Made by a program: the position numbers and the translations under genes. Below, in pieces: positions 44,798 through 53,799 of a stretch of DNA of 64,000 bases (position 1 is its first letter; the number at the start of each line of letters is the position of its first letter). The notes below the pieces were generated by a model. The model saw only the letters and a list, made by a program, of their open reading frames with translations, did no database searches and was not told the origin of the DNA. The DNA is from an uncultured Mucilaginibacter sp. (lineage in GTDB: Bacteria > Bacteroidota > Bacteroidia > Sphingobacteriales > Sphingobacteriaceae), in assembly GCA_903866915.1 (NCBI GenBank), contig CAIPPO010000080.1, forward strand, positions 1 through 64,000. The letters are read 5' to 3'.

Positions 44798-44871
44798 CTC
44801 CTGAGGCTGGGCTCGAACCAGCGACCCTCTGATTAACAGTCAGATGCTCTAACCGGCTGAGCTACTCAGGA
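44798..44871 (-). tRNA. tRNA-Asn (anticodon GTT)
   Basis: Minus-strand cloverleaf: acceptor TCCTGAG pairs with CTCAGGA plus G discriminator, D-loop AGCCGGTTAGA, anticodon stem TCTGA/TCAGA enclosing loop CTGTTAA with anticodon GTT, and T-loop GTTCGAGCC. CCA is not encoded. Confidence 0.95.
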
Positions 44872-45047
44872 ATTTTTTTTCTCTAATCCTGTTCAACTTT
44901 TAATTGATCCCGTATGAAAGGGACTGTTATCACCTGAACTACTCAACTCCTCACAAGCGGTGTGCTTTCCGGTTTGGAGTGTGCAAAAGTATGATTTCCG
45001 GGTTAATTTCACAATATTTGCGTAAAATTTTTATAAAAACATTCAGG

Positions 45048-45965
45048 GTGAGTTTATTAGTTATTGGTAGTGTGGCATTTGACGCCATTGAAACCCCTTT
45101 TGGGAAGACGGATAAAATTGTTGGCGGGGCGGCAACTTATGCCAGTTTAGCGGCATCGTATTTTTGTGATCAGGTGAAAATAGTAGGAGTTGTTGGTGAT
45201 GATTTCCCGCAAAGCGAGATTGATACGTTTAACCAGCATCATATTGATACCGAAGGTTTACAGGTAAAAATAGGCGAGAAATCGTTTTTCTGGAGTGGGA
45301 AATACCATAATGATATGAACAGCCGTGATACCCTGGTAACCGAGTTGAACGTACTGGGCACCTTTGATCCCATCATACCTGAGTCGTACCAGGACAGCGA
45401 ATTTTTGCTGCTGGGTAATCTTTCACCACAGGTGCAGCAAACGGTCATACAACGCCTTAGAACCAGACCAAGGATGATCGTACTGGACACCATGAACTTT
45501 TGGATGGACGTGGCGCTGGATGAATTACTGGAAACCATCAAAAAAGTGGATGTGCTTACCATCAATGATGCGGAAGCACGGCAATTGTCAGGCCAGTATT
45601 CTTTAGCAAAAGCGGCGCAACACATATTGGCGCTTGGTCCCAAATACCTGATCATCAAAAAAGGCGAACACGGCGCATTGCTTTTTGGCGACGGAAAAAT
45701 ATTTTCGGCACCTGCATTACCATTAGAAGAGGTTTTTGACCCCACCGGTGCAGGCGATACCTTTGCAGGGGGCTTTATCGGTTATATAGCTAAAATTGGT
45801 ACCATTAACTTCAATAATTTGAAAAATGCCATCATTTACGGTTCAGCCCTGGCATCATTTTGCGTAGAGAAATTCGGACCCGAGAAGTTAAAACACCTGA
45901 CCCAAAAGGAAATTGCCGACAGGGTGCAGCAGTTTGTAAGCCTGTCGAAATTTGAAATCTTGTAA
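45048..45965 (+). CDS. PfkB-family carbohydrate kinase
   Basis: The GTG at 45048 (MSLLVIGSVAFDAIETPFGK) is preferred over an ATG at 44904, whose extension has no family resemblance and lies close to the tRNA gene; about 305 aa. PfkB signature 1 region GGAATYASLAASYFCDQVKI (note GG rather than GGN), DVLTINDAEARQLSG, and signature 2 DPTGAGDTFAGGFIG with catalytic Asp. Phosphorylates a sugar or nucleoside; the substrate is not evident. A homologous bifunctional context is absent. Confidence 0.92.
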   Translation: MSLLVIGSVAFDAIETPFGKTDKIVGGAATYASLAASYFCDQVKIVGVVGDDFPQSEIDTFNQHHIDTEGLQVKIGEKSFFWSGKYHNDMNSRDTLVTELNVLGTFDPIIPESYQDSEFLLLGNLSPQVQQTVIQRLRTRPRMIVLDTMNFWMDVALDELLETIKKVDVLTINDAEARQLSGQYSLAKAAQHILALGPKYLIIKKGEHGALLFGDGKIFSAPALPLEEVFDPTGAGDTFAGGFIGYIAKIGTINFNNLKNAIIYGSALASFCVEKFGPEKLKHLTQKEIADRVQQFVSLSKFEIL

Positions 45966-46065
45966 ATGCGGAGTGCGGAGTGCCAAATGCGAAATGATTT
46001 GATTTAATTTCGAAATGCGAAATGCCAATTGCGAAATGATTTGATTTAATTTCGCACTCCGCATT
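45965..46065. repeat. Nested direct and inverted repeat
   Basis: AATGCGGAGTGCG (45965-45977) and CGCACTCCGCATT (46053-46065) are perfect inverse copies. Between them a 25-bp direct repeat starting TGCGAAATGATTTG occurs twice (45988-46012, 46030-46054). It lies between the convergent stops of the PfkB and cytochrome-b5-like genes and may also act as a terminator. Confidence 0.75.
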
Positions 46066-46306
46066 ATATTAGCCTTCCTATTGGTTCAAAATGCTCAAAT
46101 ACCCATTCATTATGAGGAGCGTCGGTTAGTTCTTTTGTCAGATCCTGCCCGGCCCAGTGCTCATAGTGTTTGCCGTTTCGCCATAGCCGGCTTCGGCTTA
46201 CATCATAGATATTGCCCTTAAAGGCAACCCAAATTTCGGGCTTATCTTGCCCATTGCGTAAGGCCAGCTGCGACCGGGTATAGTTAGGTAATTCAATCAT
46301 AATCAT
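46064..46306 (-). CDS. Short cytochrome b5-like heme/steroid-binding protein
   Basis: The start at 46306 or 46300 (MIELPNYTRSQLALRNGQD) is preferred over 46384, whose extension covers the terminator region. 78-80 aa. The core matches the cyt-b5-like fold: ELPNYTRSQLALRNGQD, EIWVAFKGNIYDVSRSRLW, GKHYEHWAGQDLTKEL, APHNEWVFEHFEPIGRL. The two His residues in GKHYEHWAG and in APHN or FEHF could ligate heme; the classical HPGG is absent, as in the MAPR-like branch. Soluble and probably cytoplasmic. Confidence 0.85.
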   Translation of the reverse strand: MIMIELPNYTRSQLALRNGQDKPEIWVAFKGNIYDVSRSRLWRNGKHYEHWAGQDLTKELTDAPHNEWVFEHFEPIGRLI

Positions 46307-46360
46307 ATTTGCCTGGCACGCCAAACATGATGTCAATATAGTGATGCTTTCGCCGGGAAC

Positions 46361-46394
46361 AAAAAAAAAACGAAACCTGCACAAGCAGGTTTCG
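46361..46394 (-). terminator. Terminator of the sigma factor gene
   Basis: CGAAACCTGC / GCAGGTTTCG (46371-46394) with an ACAA loop, followed on the minus strand by ten T (A tract 46361-46370). It lies 30 bp after the sigma factor stop. Confidence 0.9.
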
Positions 46395-46423
46395 TCGCGA
46401 TGATATATAGTGATTGTTTATTT

Positions 46424-46960
46424 TCAGTCCTCGGCATAAACCGGCTTATTGATTCCCTGATCATAAGCTTTCAGGTTTTTCTTCAACAATTTACGTGCAA
46501 CGTGAATACGGGTTTTGACTGTCCCGATCGGAATTTCAAGTTGATCCGCAATCTCGTGGTATTTAAAACCGTCGAAATACATCGTAAATGGCTGGTAATA
46601 ATCTTGTGGAAGGCGGTCCAATGCCTTTACAATATCATCCATTACAAATTTTGCCTCGCCGCTATTGCAGGTCGAACTGAATACCAGATTGGCCGAAGAT
46701 ATCTCGTCAGATTTGGTAACAAATGAGCTCATTTTTACGAAACGGCGGTAATTGTTAATGAAAGTATTTTTCATGATGGTATATAACCATCCTTTTAGGT
46801 TAGTGCCTTCTTTAAATTTGTTGTAGTAAGTGATAGCCTTCAATAGGGTATCCTGTACAAGGTCGTTAGCATCATCAGCGTCCCTTGTGAAGTGCAGCGC
46901 ATACGACCTCAATGAGGGTGCCTGACGTAGTACCATGGTGTTAAATTCGATCGCTGTCAT
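46424..46960 (-). CDS. ECF-type RNA polymerase sigma factor (sigma-70 family)
   Basis: The start at 46960 (MTAIEFNTMVLRQAPSLRSY) is preferred over 46996; about 178 aa. Region 2 (about 10-80): LHFTRDADDANDLVQDTLLK, FKEGTNLKGWLYTIMKNTFINNYR. Region 4 (about 115-165): ALDRLPQDYYQPFTMYFDGF, YHEIADQLEIPIGTVKTRIHVAR. No anti-sigma gene is adjacent. This stand-alone type is widespread in the phylum; its regulon cannot be inferred here. Confidence 0.93.
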   Translation of the reverse strand: MTAIEFNTMVLRQAPSLRSYALHFTRDADDANDLVQDTLLKAITYYNKFKEGTNLKGWLYTIMKNTFINNYRRFVKMSSFVTKSDEISSANLVFSSTCNSGEAKFVMDDIVKALDRLPQDYYQPFTMYFDGFKYHEIADQLEIPIGTVKTRIHVARKLLKKNLKAYDQGINKPVYAED

Positions 46961-47204
46961 TCTGTTAAGTGTTTGTAGGCTCAACAAGGCAAACATGATA
47001 CCGTAATCCCGGCACCGATGGTTCAGTACGGCAATTCCAGCTTTTCAGTTAACGAAAACAGCTGTTATTTTCCCAGCTGCAACTTTATTTGCAAACAATT
47101 GAATAATAGTATTTTATGAAATAAACTTCCACAAAAATACGGTATATGCTACCGAGCGAAACTACCGGAAAATCAATAGATCAATTACTTGAGAAGAAAT
47201 TTAA

Positions 47205-48221
47205 TTAAGCGACAATGTTGACTTCGCGTTCGAGCAAAACGCCAAATTTACTGTACACACTGTCTATGATTTGCGACGAAAGACTGTACACTTCTTCGCC
47301 CGTAGCGCCGCCATGATTCACCAAAACCAGGGCCTGATTTTGCCAGGTTCCGGTGTTACCAACAATTTTACCCTTCCAGCCACATTGTTCAATGAGCCAA
47401 CCTGCGGCTAATTTGAAATCATCGCCTGCGGGATAATTAACTACCTCGGGAAATTTTGAATGCACTTCTTCAAATTGGGCGCGACTTATAATAGGATTTT
47501 TAAAAAAGCTTCCTGCATTGCCAATAGTTGATGGGTCTGGCAGTTTAGAAACGCGAATATGTGAAACCACCTTTGAAACATCCTTTAAAGTCGGCTCGCT
47601 TATATTGCGGCTTTGAAGTTCCTGTTCTATTGCACCGTATTTCAGGTTCAGGTTAGGTAAAAGCGACAGGTGCAATTTTACCGAAACAATAATATACTGT
47701 TCTTTAAGTGCGCCTTTGAATACACTTTCGCGATAGGCAAAGCTGCAATCGGTTTTAATAAAAGTTTTAAACTGACCGCTTGCGATCTCAAAAGCACGGC
47801 AGCTTTTAAATACATCTTTCAGTTCAACCCCATAAGCACCAATATTCTGTACTGGCGATGCCCCAACTGAACCGGGTATCAGGCTCAGGTTTTCGATACC
47901 GCCGTAACCCCTGTCGACGCAATAATTTACCAGGTCGTTCCAAACCTCTCCGGCGCCTGCCTCTACAAATACGTCATTATTTTGAAGCCGGCGTTCAATG
48001 CCACGAATATTGATCCGGATAACCAAACCATTAAAATCGTCTTTGAACAGCATATTGCTCCCGCCACCCAGCACCAGGCGCTTCGTGTCAAGCCATTGCG
48101 GATCGAGGAAAAGCTCCACCAGTTCATCCTCATGGCATATCTCCACATAATACCTTGCTGAGACATCAATGCCGAAAGTATTGAAGTTTTTAAGGGATAT
48201 GTTTTCCTGGATTTGTAGCAT
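47205..48221 (-). CDS. murB: UDP-N-acetylmuramate dehydrogenase
   Basis: 338 aa, type I MurB, reducing UDP-GlcNAc-enolpyruvate with NADPH and FAD in peptidoglycan synthesis. FAD-binding motifs LVLGGGSNMLF and LIPGSVGASPVQNIGAYGVE; substrate residues YRESVFKG; catalytic Ser in GNAGSFFKNP; C-terminal KLAAGWLIEQCGWKG. It is separated by 142 bp from lpdA, which is upstream. Confidence 0.97.
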   Translation of the reverse strand: MLQIQENISLKNFNTFGIDVSARYYVEICHEDELVELFLDPQWLDTKRLVLGGGSNMLFKDDFNGLVIRINIRGIERRLQNNDVFVEAGAGEVWNDLVNYCVDRGYGGIENLSLIPGSVGASPVQNIGAYGVELKDVFKSCRAFEIASGQFKTFIKTDCSFAYRESVFKGALKEQYIIVSVKLHLSLLPNLNLKYGAIEQELQSRNISEPTLKDVSKVVSHIRVSKLPDPSTIGNAGSFFKNPIISRAQFEEVHSKFPEVVNYPAGDDFKLAAGWLIEQCGWKGKIVGNTGTWQNQALVLVNHGGATGEEVYSLSSQIIDSVYSKFGVLLEREVNIVA

Positions 48222-48363
48222 AAGCTGAATTCGAATTTCGGAATTTTTGTTGGGTTTGACAGAATCGAAGATTTGCGAATTCCTAAAGACTTCCCAAATC
48301 TTTTTAATTCCCGGTTACTGACTATCACAAACGAACCACCATGCGCTCAGTGCCAAACACACC

Positions 48364-49767
48364 CTAAATATGTATCGGCCTGTTATCTGTCGCCGCCAAA
48401 CAAGCTTCTCTGAATGCTTCAGTATAAGTTGGGTGAGCGTGGCTCATGCGGGATATATCCTCCGCCGAAGCACGGAACTCCATTGCCACCACAGCCTCAG
48501 CGATCATATCAGCAGCACGCGGACCTATGATATGTACACCTAAAATTTCGTCGCTGGTTGCATCGGCCAATACTTTTACAAAACCATCCTGGTCGCCGCT
48601 GGCAACTGCCCTTCCGCTGGCGCGGAAAGGGAATGAACCGGTTTTATATTTGATGTTAGATGCTTTCAACTGCTCTTCGGTCTGACCAACCGCTGCAACC
48701 TCGGGCCAGGTATAAACCACGCCGGGTATCAGGTTATAATTGATATGTGGTTTCTGACCGGCAATAACCTCAGCCACAAAAGTTCCTTCGTCCTCCGCTT
48801 TATGGGCCAGCATAGCGCCTTTCACCACATCGCCAATAGCATAAACTCCTTTGACGCTGGTTTCCAGGTGATCATTCACCGTAACTTTGCGACCGCGTTC
48901 CTCAACAGTCAGTCCAATCTTATCCAACCCCAGTCCATCAGTATAGGCAATACGACCAACAGCAACCAGGCAATAATCACCCTTTAATTCTTTTTTATCG
49001 CCATTGGGTGCATCAAAGGTTACGGTAACTTCCTTGCCTTTTAAATTAGCTCCGGTAACCTTATGACCCAGGTAAAATTCCATACCCTGCTTTTGTAAAA
49101 CCTTTTGCAGTTCTTTTCCTAATCCGCGGTCCATCGTAGGAATGATAGAATCCATAAACTCGATAACTGAAACTTTAGCACCCAGGCGTGCATAAACCGA
49201 GCCCAATTCTAAGCCAATTACACCACCACCGATCAATACCAAATGCTTAGGCACTTCCTGAAGCGTCAAAGCTTCGGTTGAAGTAATGATGCGTTTCTTG
49301 TCTATCTGGATAAAAGGCAAACCCGATGGTTTTGAACCTGTAGCTATAATTATATTTTTACCTGTGATCTCTTCGGTAGTGCCATCTGGTTTTTTTATGC
49401 TGATGGTATTTTTATCTTTAAATGAGCCTATACCCTGATACCCGTCGATTTTGTTCTTTTTAAACAGGAAACTGATACCGGCAGTATTTTTGGCTACTAC
49501 TTCAGTTTTGCGTTTCATCATCTGCGCCATATCCAGCGACAGGTTATCCAGATTGATGCCATGGGTCTTGAATGCATGAGCAGCATTATAATAATGCTCA
49601 GACGAATCAAGCAAAGCTTTGGAAGGTATACAACCCACATTGAGGCATGTGCCGCCATAAGTGGCATATTTTTCGATACAGGCTGTTTTGAGCCCTAATT
49701 GGGCCGAACGGATCGCAGCCACATAACCTCCAGGGCCCGAACCGATCACGATAACATCATATTGCAT
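48364..49767 (-). CDS. lpdA: Dihydrolipoyl dehydrogenase
   Basis: 467 aa, E3 of 2-oxoacid dehydrogenase complexes, regenerating lipoamide with NAD+. FAD site VIGSGPGGYVAAI, redox disulfide in GGTCLNVGCIPSKALL, NAD site LIGGGVIGLELGSVYARLG, and the His-Glu dyad in HAHPTYTEAFREA. No E1 or E2 gene is adjacent. Standard length. Confidence 0.97.
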   Translation of the reverse strand: MQYDVIVIGSGPGGYVAAIRSAQLGLKTACIEKYATYGGTCLNVGCIPSKALLDSSEHYYNAAHAFKTHGINLDNLSLDMAQMMKRKTEVVAKNTAGISFLFKKNKIDGYQGIGSFKDKNTISIKKPDGTTEEITGKNIIIATGSKPSGLPFIQIDKKRIITSTEALTLQEVPKHLVLIGGGVIGLELGSVYARLGAKVSVIEFMDSIIPTMDRGLGKELQKVLQKQGMEFYLGHKVTGANLKGKEVTVTFDAPNGDKKELKGDYCLVAVGRIAYTDGLGLDKIGLTVEERGRKVTVNDHLETSVKGVYAIGDVVKGAMLAHKAEDEGTFVAEVIAGQKPHINYNLIPGVVYTWPEVAAVGQTEEQLKASNIKYKTGSFPFRASGRAVASGDQDGFVKVLADATSDEILGVHIIGPRAADMIAEAVVAMEFRASAEDISRMSHAHPTYTEAFREACLAATDNRPIHI

Positions 49768-50270
49768 AGTATTGTAGCAGATTGGTGCCCAAAGGTAAGG
49801 ATTTTAGGGATTAGTGATTAGTTAACTGTTGATTTGTTAATCAACCTCGTATATTTTTCTATTTTTTCAGAAGAGTCAATTACATTTCGAACGGGCGAAA
49901 GGGAAAGGCGCGCAGGGCGACGAGAAAACCTATAAAGCATGTAAGACGGCAGGGGCCTGGGCTAAACTTAATACGTAAAGAATTTAATTCATTCAAGTTG
50001 GGCACTATCATTCGTTTAAGTTTTCCCGATCGCTCTTTAACACAACCCAACCCGCTCACTCCAAATGACATTTATTTAAGGTATCCCAAGCCCGGTGCGA
50101 TACCTTCCACTTTTCGAAAGGGGAAAGGAGGAGGTTGGGGTCCCGAAAAAAGCAGTCAGGACTCCCCACCATATTTTAGCCAACTCTAACCACATTATAG
50201 CTTTGCGAAAACAAATCACCCCATTATCGTTATTGTTGCTAAATTTATACTGACGGATTTCATTCGCGCT
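49768..50270. other. 503-bp intergenic region with a dispersed repeat copy
   Basis: Between divergent lpdA and M1 peptidase genes. Only overlapping, low-quality frames are present. At 50041-50145 it holds CCCGCTCACTCCAAATGACA then a GTGCGATACCTTCC...GGAGGAGGTTGGGGTC element that recurs three times at 58091-58498. The remainder shows no structure I can name. Confidence 0.6.
50091..50145. repeat. Dispersed GTGCGATACC/GAGGTTGGGGTC repeat, copy 1
   Basis: It starts CCGGTGCGATACCTTCCAC and ends GGAAAGGAGGAGGTTGGGGT, with a hairpin-capable centre (CTTTTCGAAAG). The ends match copies at 58091, 58266 and 58440, while the centre differs. Likely a member of a genome-wide family. Confidence 0.8.
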
Positions 50271-51938
50271 ATGAAGAAAACACTATTAATCTTATTGGGG
50301 ATAGCATTACTGAATAATGTTGCAATGTCCCAACTATTGAAGGATAAAACCCATTTTACCCATGCAGATACCCTCCGGGGAACGCTAACGCCTTTACGCT
50401 CCTGCTACGATATCAACTATTACCACCTCGATGTTAAATTTGATATTGATAAAAAATTCATTAGCGGCAGCAATTTATTCAGATTTACCGCGACTCAGGA
50501 TTTCAAAAAACTGCAGTTCGACCTGTTTTCGAACCTTAAAGTGGAAAAAGTTGTTTATAAAAAAATATCCCTGCCATTTACGCGGGAAGCTAATGCTGTT
50601 TTTATAAACTTTCCCAAGACGATACAAAAAGGTGCGCGGGATACTTTCCGGGTTTATTTCTCAGGCAACCCGATCGTTGCAAAAAACGCGCCCTGGGATG
50701 GAGGCGTAGTGTATGCCAAAGATAAAACAGGCAAACCCTGGGTAGCCACCGCCTGCGAAGGTTTGGGTGCCAGCGTATGGTGGCCCAATAAAGATCATTT
50801 GAGCGATGAAGTGGACAGTATGCTCATCAGTATCAGCGTACCAAAGGGCTTGAAAGATATCTCAAATGGTCGCCTGCGTAAAGTGACCGACCTTGGTGAT
50901 GGCTTTACCCGCTTCGACTGGTTTGTGGCCAACCCCATAAACAACTATGATGTTACGGCAAACATTGGCGACTATACCGAATTTAAAGATTCTTATAACG
51001 GTGAAAAAGGGAAATTAGACCTGGATTATTGGGTGCTGCCGGCCGACCTTGCTAAAGCGCAGCAACAATTTGCGCTTAACGTGCCACCTATGCTGAAGGC
51101 TTTTGAATACTGGTTTGGCCCCTACCCTTTTTATGAAGACAGTTATAAACTGGTTGAAACCCCGCACCTGGGCATGGAGCACCAAAGTGCAGTAGCATAC
51201 GGCAATCAATTTATGAACGGCTATCTGGGCATGGATCTTTCACAAACCGGCTGGGGTTTAAAATGGGATTATATTGTGGTTCATGAAAGCGGACACGAGT
51301 GGTTTGGAAACAACATTACTGCAAAAGACCTGGCCGATATGTGGATTCACGAAGGTTTTACCTGCTACTCAGAAGACCTGTTTATAGATTACCAATATGG
51401 AAGAAAAGCAGCCGGTGAATACGTTTATGGTTTAAGGCAAGGCATCGCTAATACTAGTCCGATAGTAGGGTTCTATGGGGTAAATAAAGAAGGGTCCGAA
51501 GATATGTATCCCAAAGGCGCAGTACTGCTGAACATGGTCAGGGTAATTATCAATAACGACGACAAGTGGCGCGAGATTCTAAGAGGGCTCAACAAAACCT
51601 TTTATCACCAAACGGTAACCTATGATGATATCATAGGGTATATTGTAAAGCAATCGGGCATTAACCTGGCACCTGTTTTTGACCAGTACCTGCGTTATCC
51701 AAAATTGCCGACACTGGAAGTTGTATGGAAAGGCGAAAAACCCTATTGTAAATGGATAGCTGATGCCCCGGGATTTAATATGCCGGTAAAAATACGTGTA
51801 AAAGGCGGTGAATACCAAGTGATTTACCCAACTACAGTGCTTCAGCAACTAAATATACCTGGAGCAAGTAAAGGTAATTTGGAGGCCGATACTTTTGATT
51901 TTTATATCAATTTGTCCGGTATCGATAAAAACAATTGA
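50271..51938 (+). CDS. Secreted M1-family zinc metallopeptidase, copy 1
   Basis: 555 aa with a signal peptide (MKKTLLILLGIALLNNVAMS). An N-terminal beta domain (about 40-230) is followed by the catalytic domain with HEXXH at H338 (VVHESGHEWFGNN) and the third zinc ligand Glu in WIHEGFTCYSE. The exopeptidase loop, usually GxMEN, reads GMEHQSA as in short Bacteroidota M1 enzymes. It lacks the long C-terminal helical domain of aminopeptidase N. An aminopeptidase-like enzyme of the periplasm or surface. It is followed after 76 bp by a close paralog. Confidence 0.93.
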   Translation: MKKTLLILLGIALLNNVAMSQLLKDKTHFTHADTLRGTLTPLRSCYDINYYHLDVKFDIDKKFISGSNLFRFTATQDFKKLQFDLFSNLKVEKVVYKKISLPFTREANAVFINFPKTIQKGARDTFRVYFSGNPIVAKNAPWDGGVVYAKDKTGKPWVATACEGLGASVWWPNKDHLSDEVDSMLISISVPKGLKDISNGRLRKVTDLGDGFTRFDWFVANPINNYDVTANIGDYTEFKDSYNGEKGKLDLDYWVLPADLAKAQQQFALNVPPMLKAFEYWFGPYPFYEDSYKLVETPHLGMEHQSAVAYGNQFMNGYLGMDLSQTGWGLKWDYIVVHESGHEWFGNNITAKDLADMWIHEGFTCYSEDLFIDYQYGRKAAGEYVYGLRQGIANTSPIVGFYGVNKEGSEDMYPKGAVLLNMVRVIINNDDKWREILRGLNKTFYHQTVTYDDIIGYIVKQSGINLAPVFDQYLRYPKLPTLEVVWKGEKPYCKWIADAPGFNMPVKIRVKGGEYQVIYPTTVLQQLNIPGASKGNLEADTFDFYINLSGIDKNN

Positions 51939-52014
51939 GGTTTTGAATAACACGTTTATAGATCTCAGCAACATCCTGCAGCAAATTATTATTAAGCAAC
52001 ACGATTAATAGAAA

Positions 52015-53679
52015 ATGATAAAAAAACTCTTATTATTCACAGTACTGTTCGTTGGAGCGGTAAGTTTTAATACGTACGCCCAACTGGGTGCCGACAAAGA
52101 AACCTTTACCCGCGCCGATTCGCTGCGGGGGTATTTGTCGCCTTTACGCACCTGTTACGATATTAATTATTACCACCTGGATGTTAAGTTTGATATTCCG
52201 GATAAATCCATCAGCGGCAATGTTTTATTCAAATTCACTGCAACGACCGATTTTACAAAACTTCAATTCGATCTGTTTGCCAACCTGAATGTAGATAAAG
52301 TAGTTTATAAGGGACAGGAATTGCCTTACACCCGCGAGTTCAATGCGGTGTTTATCACATTCCCCAAAACAATACCAAAAGATAGTAAAGATGAGTTTAC
52401 GGTATATTATTCGGGGCATCCAACCATCGCTAAGCGTGCTCCCTGGGACGGCGGCGTCGAATACAATGTAGATTCGCTGGGGCATGCCTGGGTAAATACG
52501 GCTTGCCAGGGCATGGGTGCCAGCGTATGGTGGCCCAATAAAGATCAACAGGCCGACGAAGTCGACAGCGCACTGATCAGCATTAGCGTACCAACGGGAT
52601 TAAAGGATGTTTCCAATGGCCGACTACGCAAAGTCACCAAATTGAAAGATGGTTATACCCGGTTCGACTGGTTTGTGGCCAACCCCATCAATAACTATGA
52701 TATTGAAGCGAATATTGGCGATTATACCCACTTCTCAGATACCTTCGATGGAGAAAAAGGCAAACTGACTATGGATTTCTGGCCATTGAGCTATAACCTC
52801 GACAAAGCCAAAAAACAATTGTTGCCGAATGCCAGGAATATGCTTACTGCGTTCGAATACTGGTTTGGACCCTATCCATTTTATGAAGACGGTTATAAAC
52901 TGATCGAGTCGCATCACCTGGGTATGGAACATCAAAGCGGCACGGCCTACGGTAACCATTACCAGAATGGGTATTTGGGTAACGACTTGTCGGGTACAGG
53001 CTGGGGGTTGAAGTGGGACTTCATAGTTGTACACGAAAGTGGCCACGAATGGTTCGGTAATAATATTACTTCGAAAGACCTGGGTGATATGTGGATCCAC
53101 GAGAGCTTCACCAATTATTCGGAATCCTTGTTCATCGACAAGTTTTACGGCAAACAGGCGGGCCAGGAATATGTGCATGGCACACGCCCGCGTATATCGA
53201 ATGACCGCCCTATTGTTGGACCCTATAACGTGAACAAAGAGGGCTCGGGCGATATGTACTACAAAGGCGGCAACCTGCTGAATATGATCCGTACCATCAT
53301 CAATGATGATGAAAAATGGCGCAGCATCCTTCGGGGGTTAAACAAAACTTTCTATCACCAAACGGTTACTTATGTTGATATCGTTAACTACATCAGCGAT
53401 CAATCCGGTATCAACCTGCGCCCTGTATTTGACCAGTACCTGCATTATAAAAATTTACCGATACTGGAATTTTCAGTCAGCAGCAAAGGAAAACTTACAG
53501 CCCGCTGGTTAGCCGATGCCAAAGGCTTTAATATGCCTGTAAGGGTACGGATTAAAGGCGGCGAATACCAGTTTATAAAGCCATCAACAAGACCAATAAT
53601 AATTGATATTAATGGGGCGACAAAGGACAATATTGAGGTTGACACTTTTAATTATTATATTGGAGTTTTAGTTGAGTAG
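52015..53679 (+). CDS. Secreted M1-family zinc metallopeptidase, copy 2
   Basis: 554 aa, a tandem paralog of the preceding gene with co-linear sequence from residue 25 to the end. Signal peptide MIKKLLLFTVLFVGAVSFN; HEXXH at H340 (VVHESGHEWFGNN), Glu ligand in WIHESFTNYSE, GMEHQSGTAYGN loop. Differences cluster in the surface-exposed segments (for example LADKARKQ-like helices and the 400-450 region), consistent with specificity divergence after duplication. The stop is 120 bp before the GIN-domain gene. Confidence 0.93.
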   Translation: MIKKLLLFTVLFVGAVSFNTYAQLGADKETFTRADSLRGYLSPLRTCYDINYYHLDVKFDIPDKSISGNVLFKFTATTDFTKLQFDLFANLNVDKVVYKGQELPYTREFNAVFITFPKTIPKDSKDEFTVYYSGHPTIAKRAPWDGGVEYNVDSLGHAWVNTACQGMGASVWWPNKDQQADEVDSALISISVPTGLKDVSNGRLRKVTKLKDGYTRFDWFVANPINNYDIEANIGDYTHFSDTFDGEKGKLTMDFWPLSYNLDKAKKQLLPNARNMLTAFEYWFGPYPFYEDGYKLIESHHLGMEHQSGTAYGNHYQNGYLGNDLSGTGWGLKWDFIVVHESGHEWFGNNITSKDLGDMWIHESFTNYSESLFIDKFYGKQAGQEYVHGTRPRISNDRPIVGPYNVNKEGSGDMYYKGGNLLNMIRTIINDDEKWRSILRGLNKTFYHQTVTYVDIVNYISDQSGINLRPVFDQYLHYKNLPILEFSVSSKGKLTARWLADAKGFNMPVRVRIKGGEYQFIKPSTRPIIIDINGATKDNIEVDTFNYYIGVLVE

Positions 53680-53799
53680 TGGGTGAATATTGGGGTGGAT
53701 TAATTCACTAATTGAAATACAGTGTCCCGAATTTTTTTTTCAAATGCCTGCAACATCTTTATAGCAACCCGTGTCTTATTGTTATCAAAACAAAAAATT

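Noticed and set aside
44904-45047. N-terminal extension of the PfkB kinase from ATG 44904
   Set aside because: It has no similarity to the family and begins in the spacer beside tRNA-Asn; the GTG at 45048 fits the conserved start.
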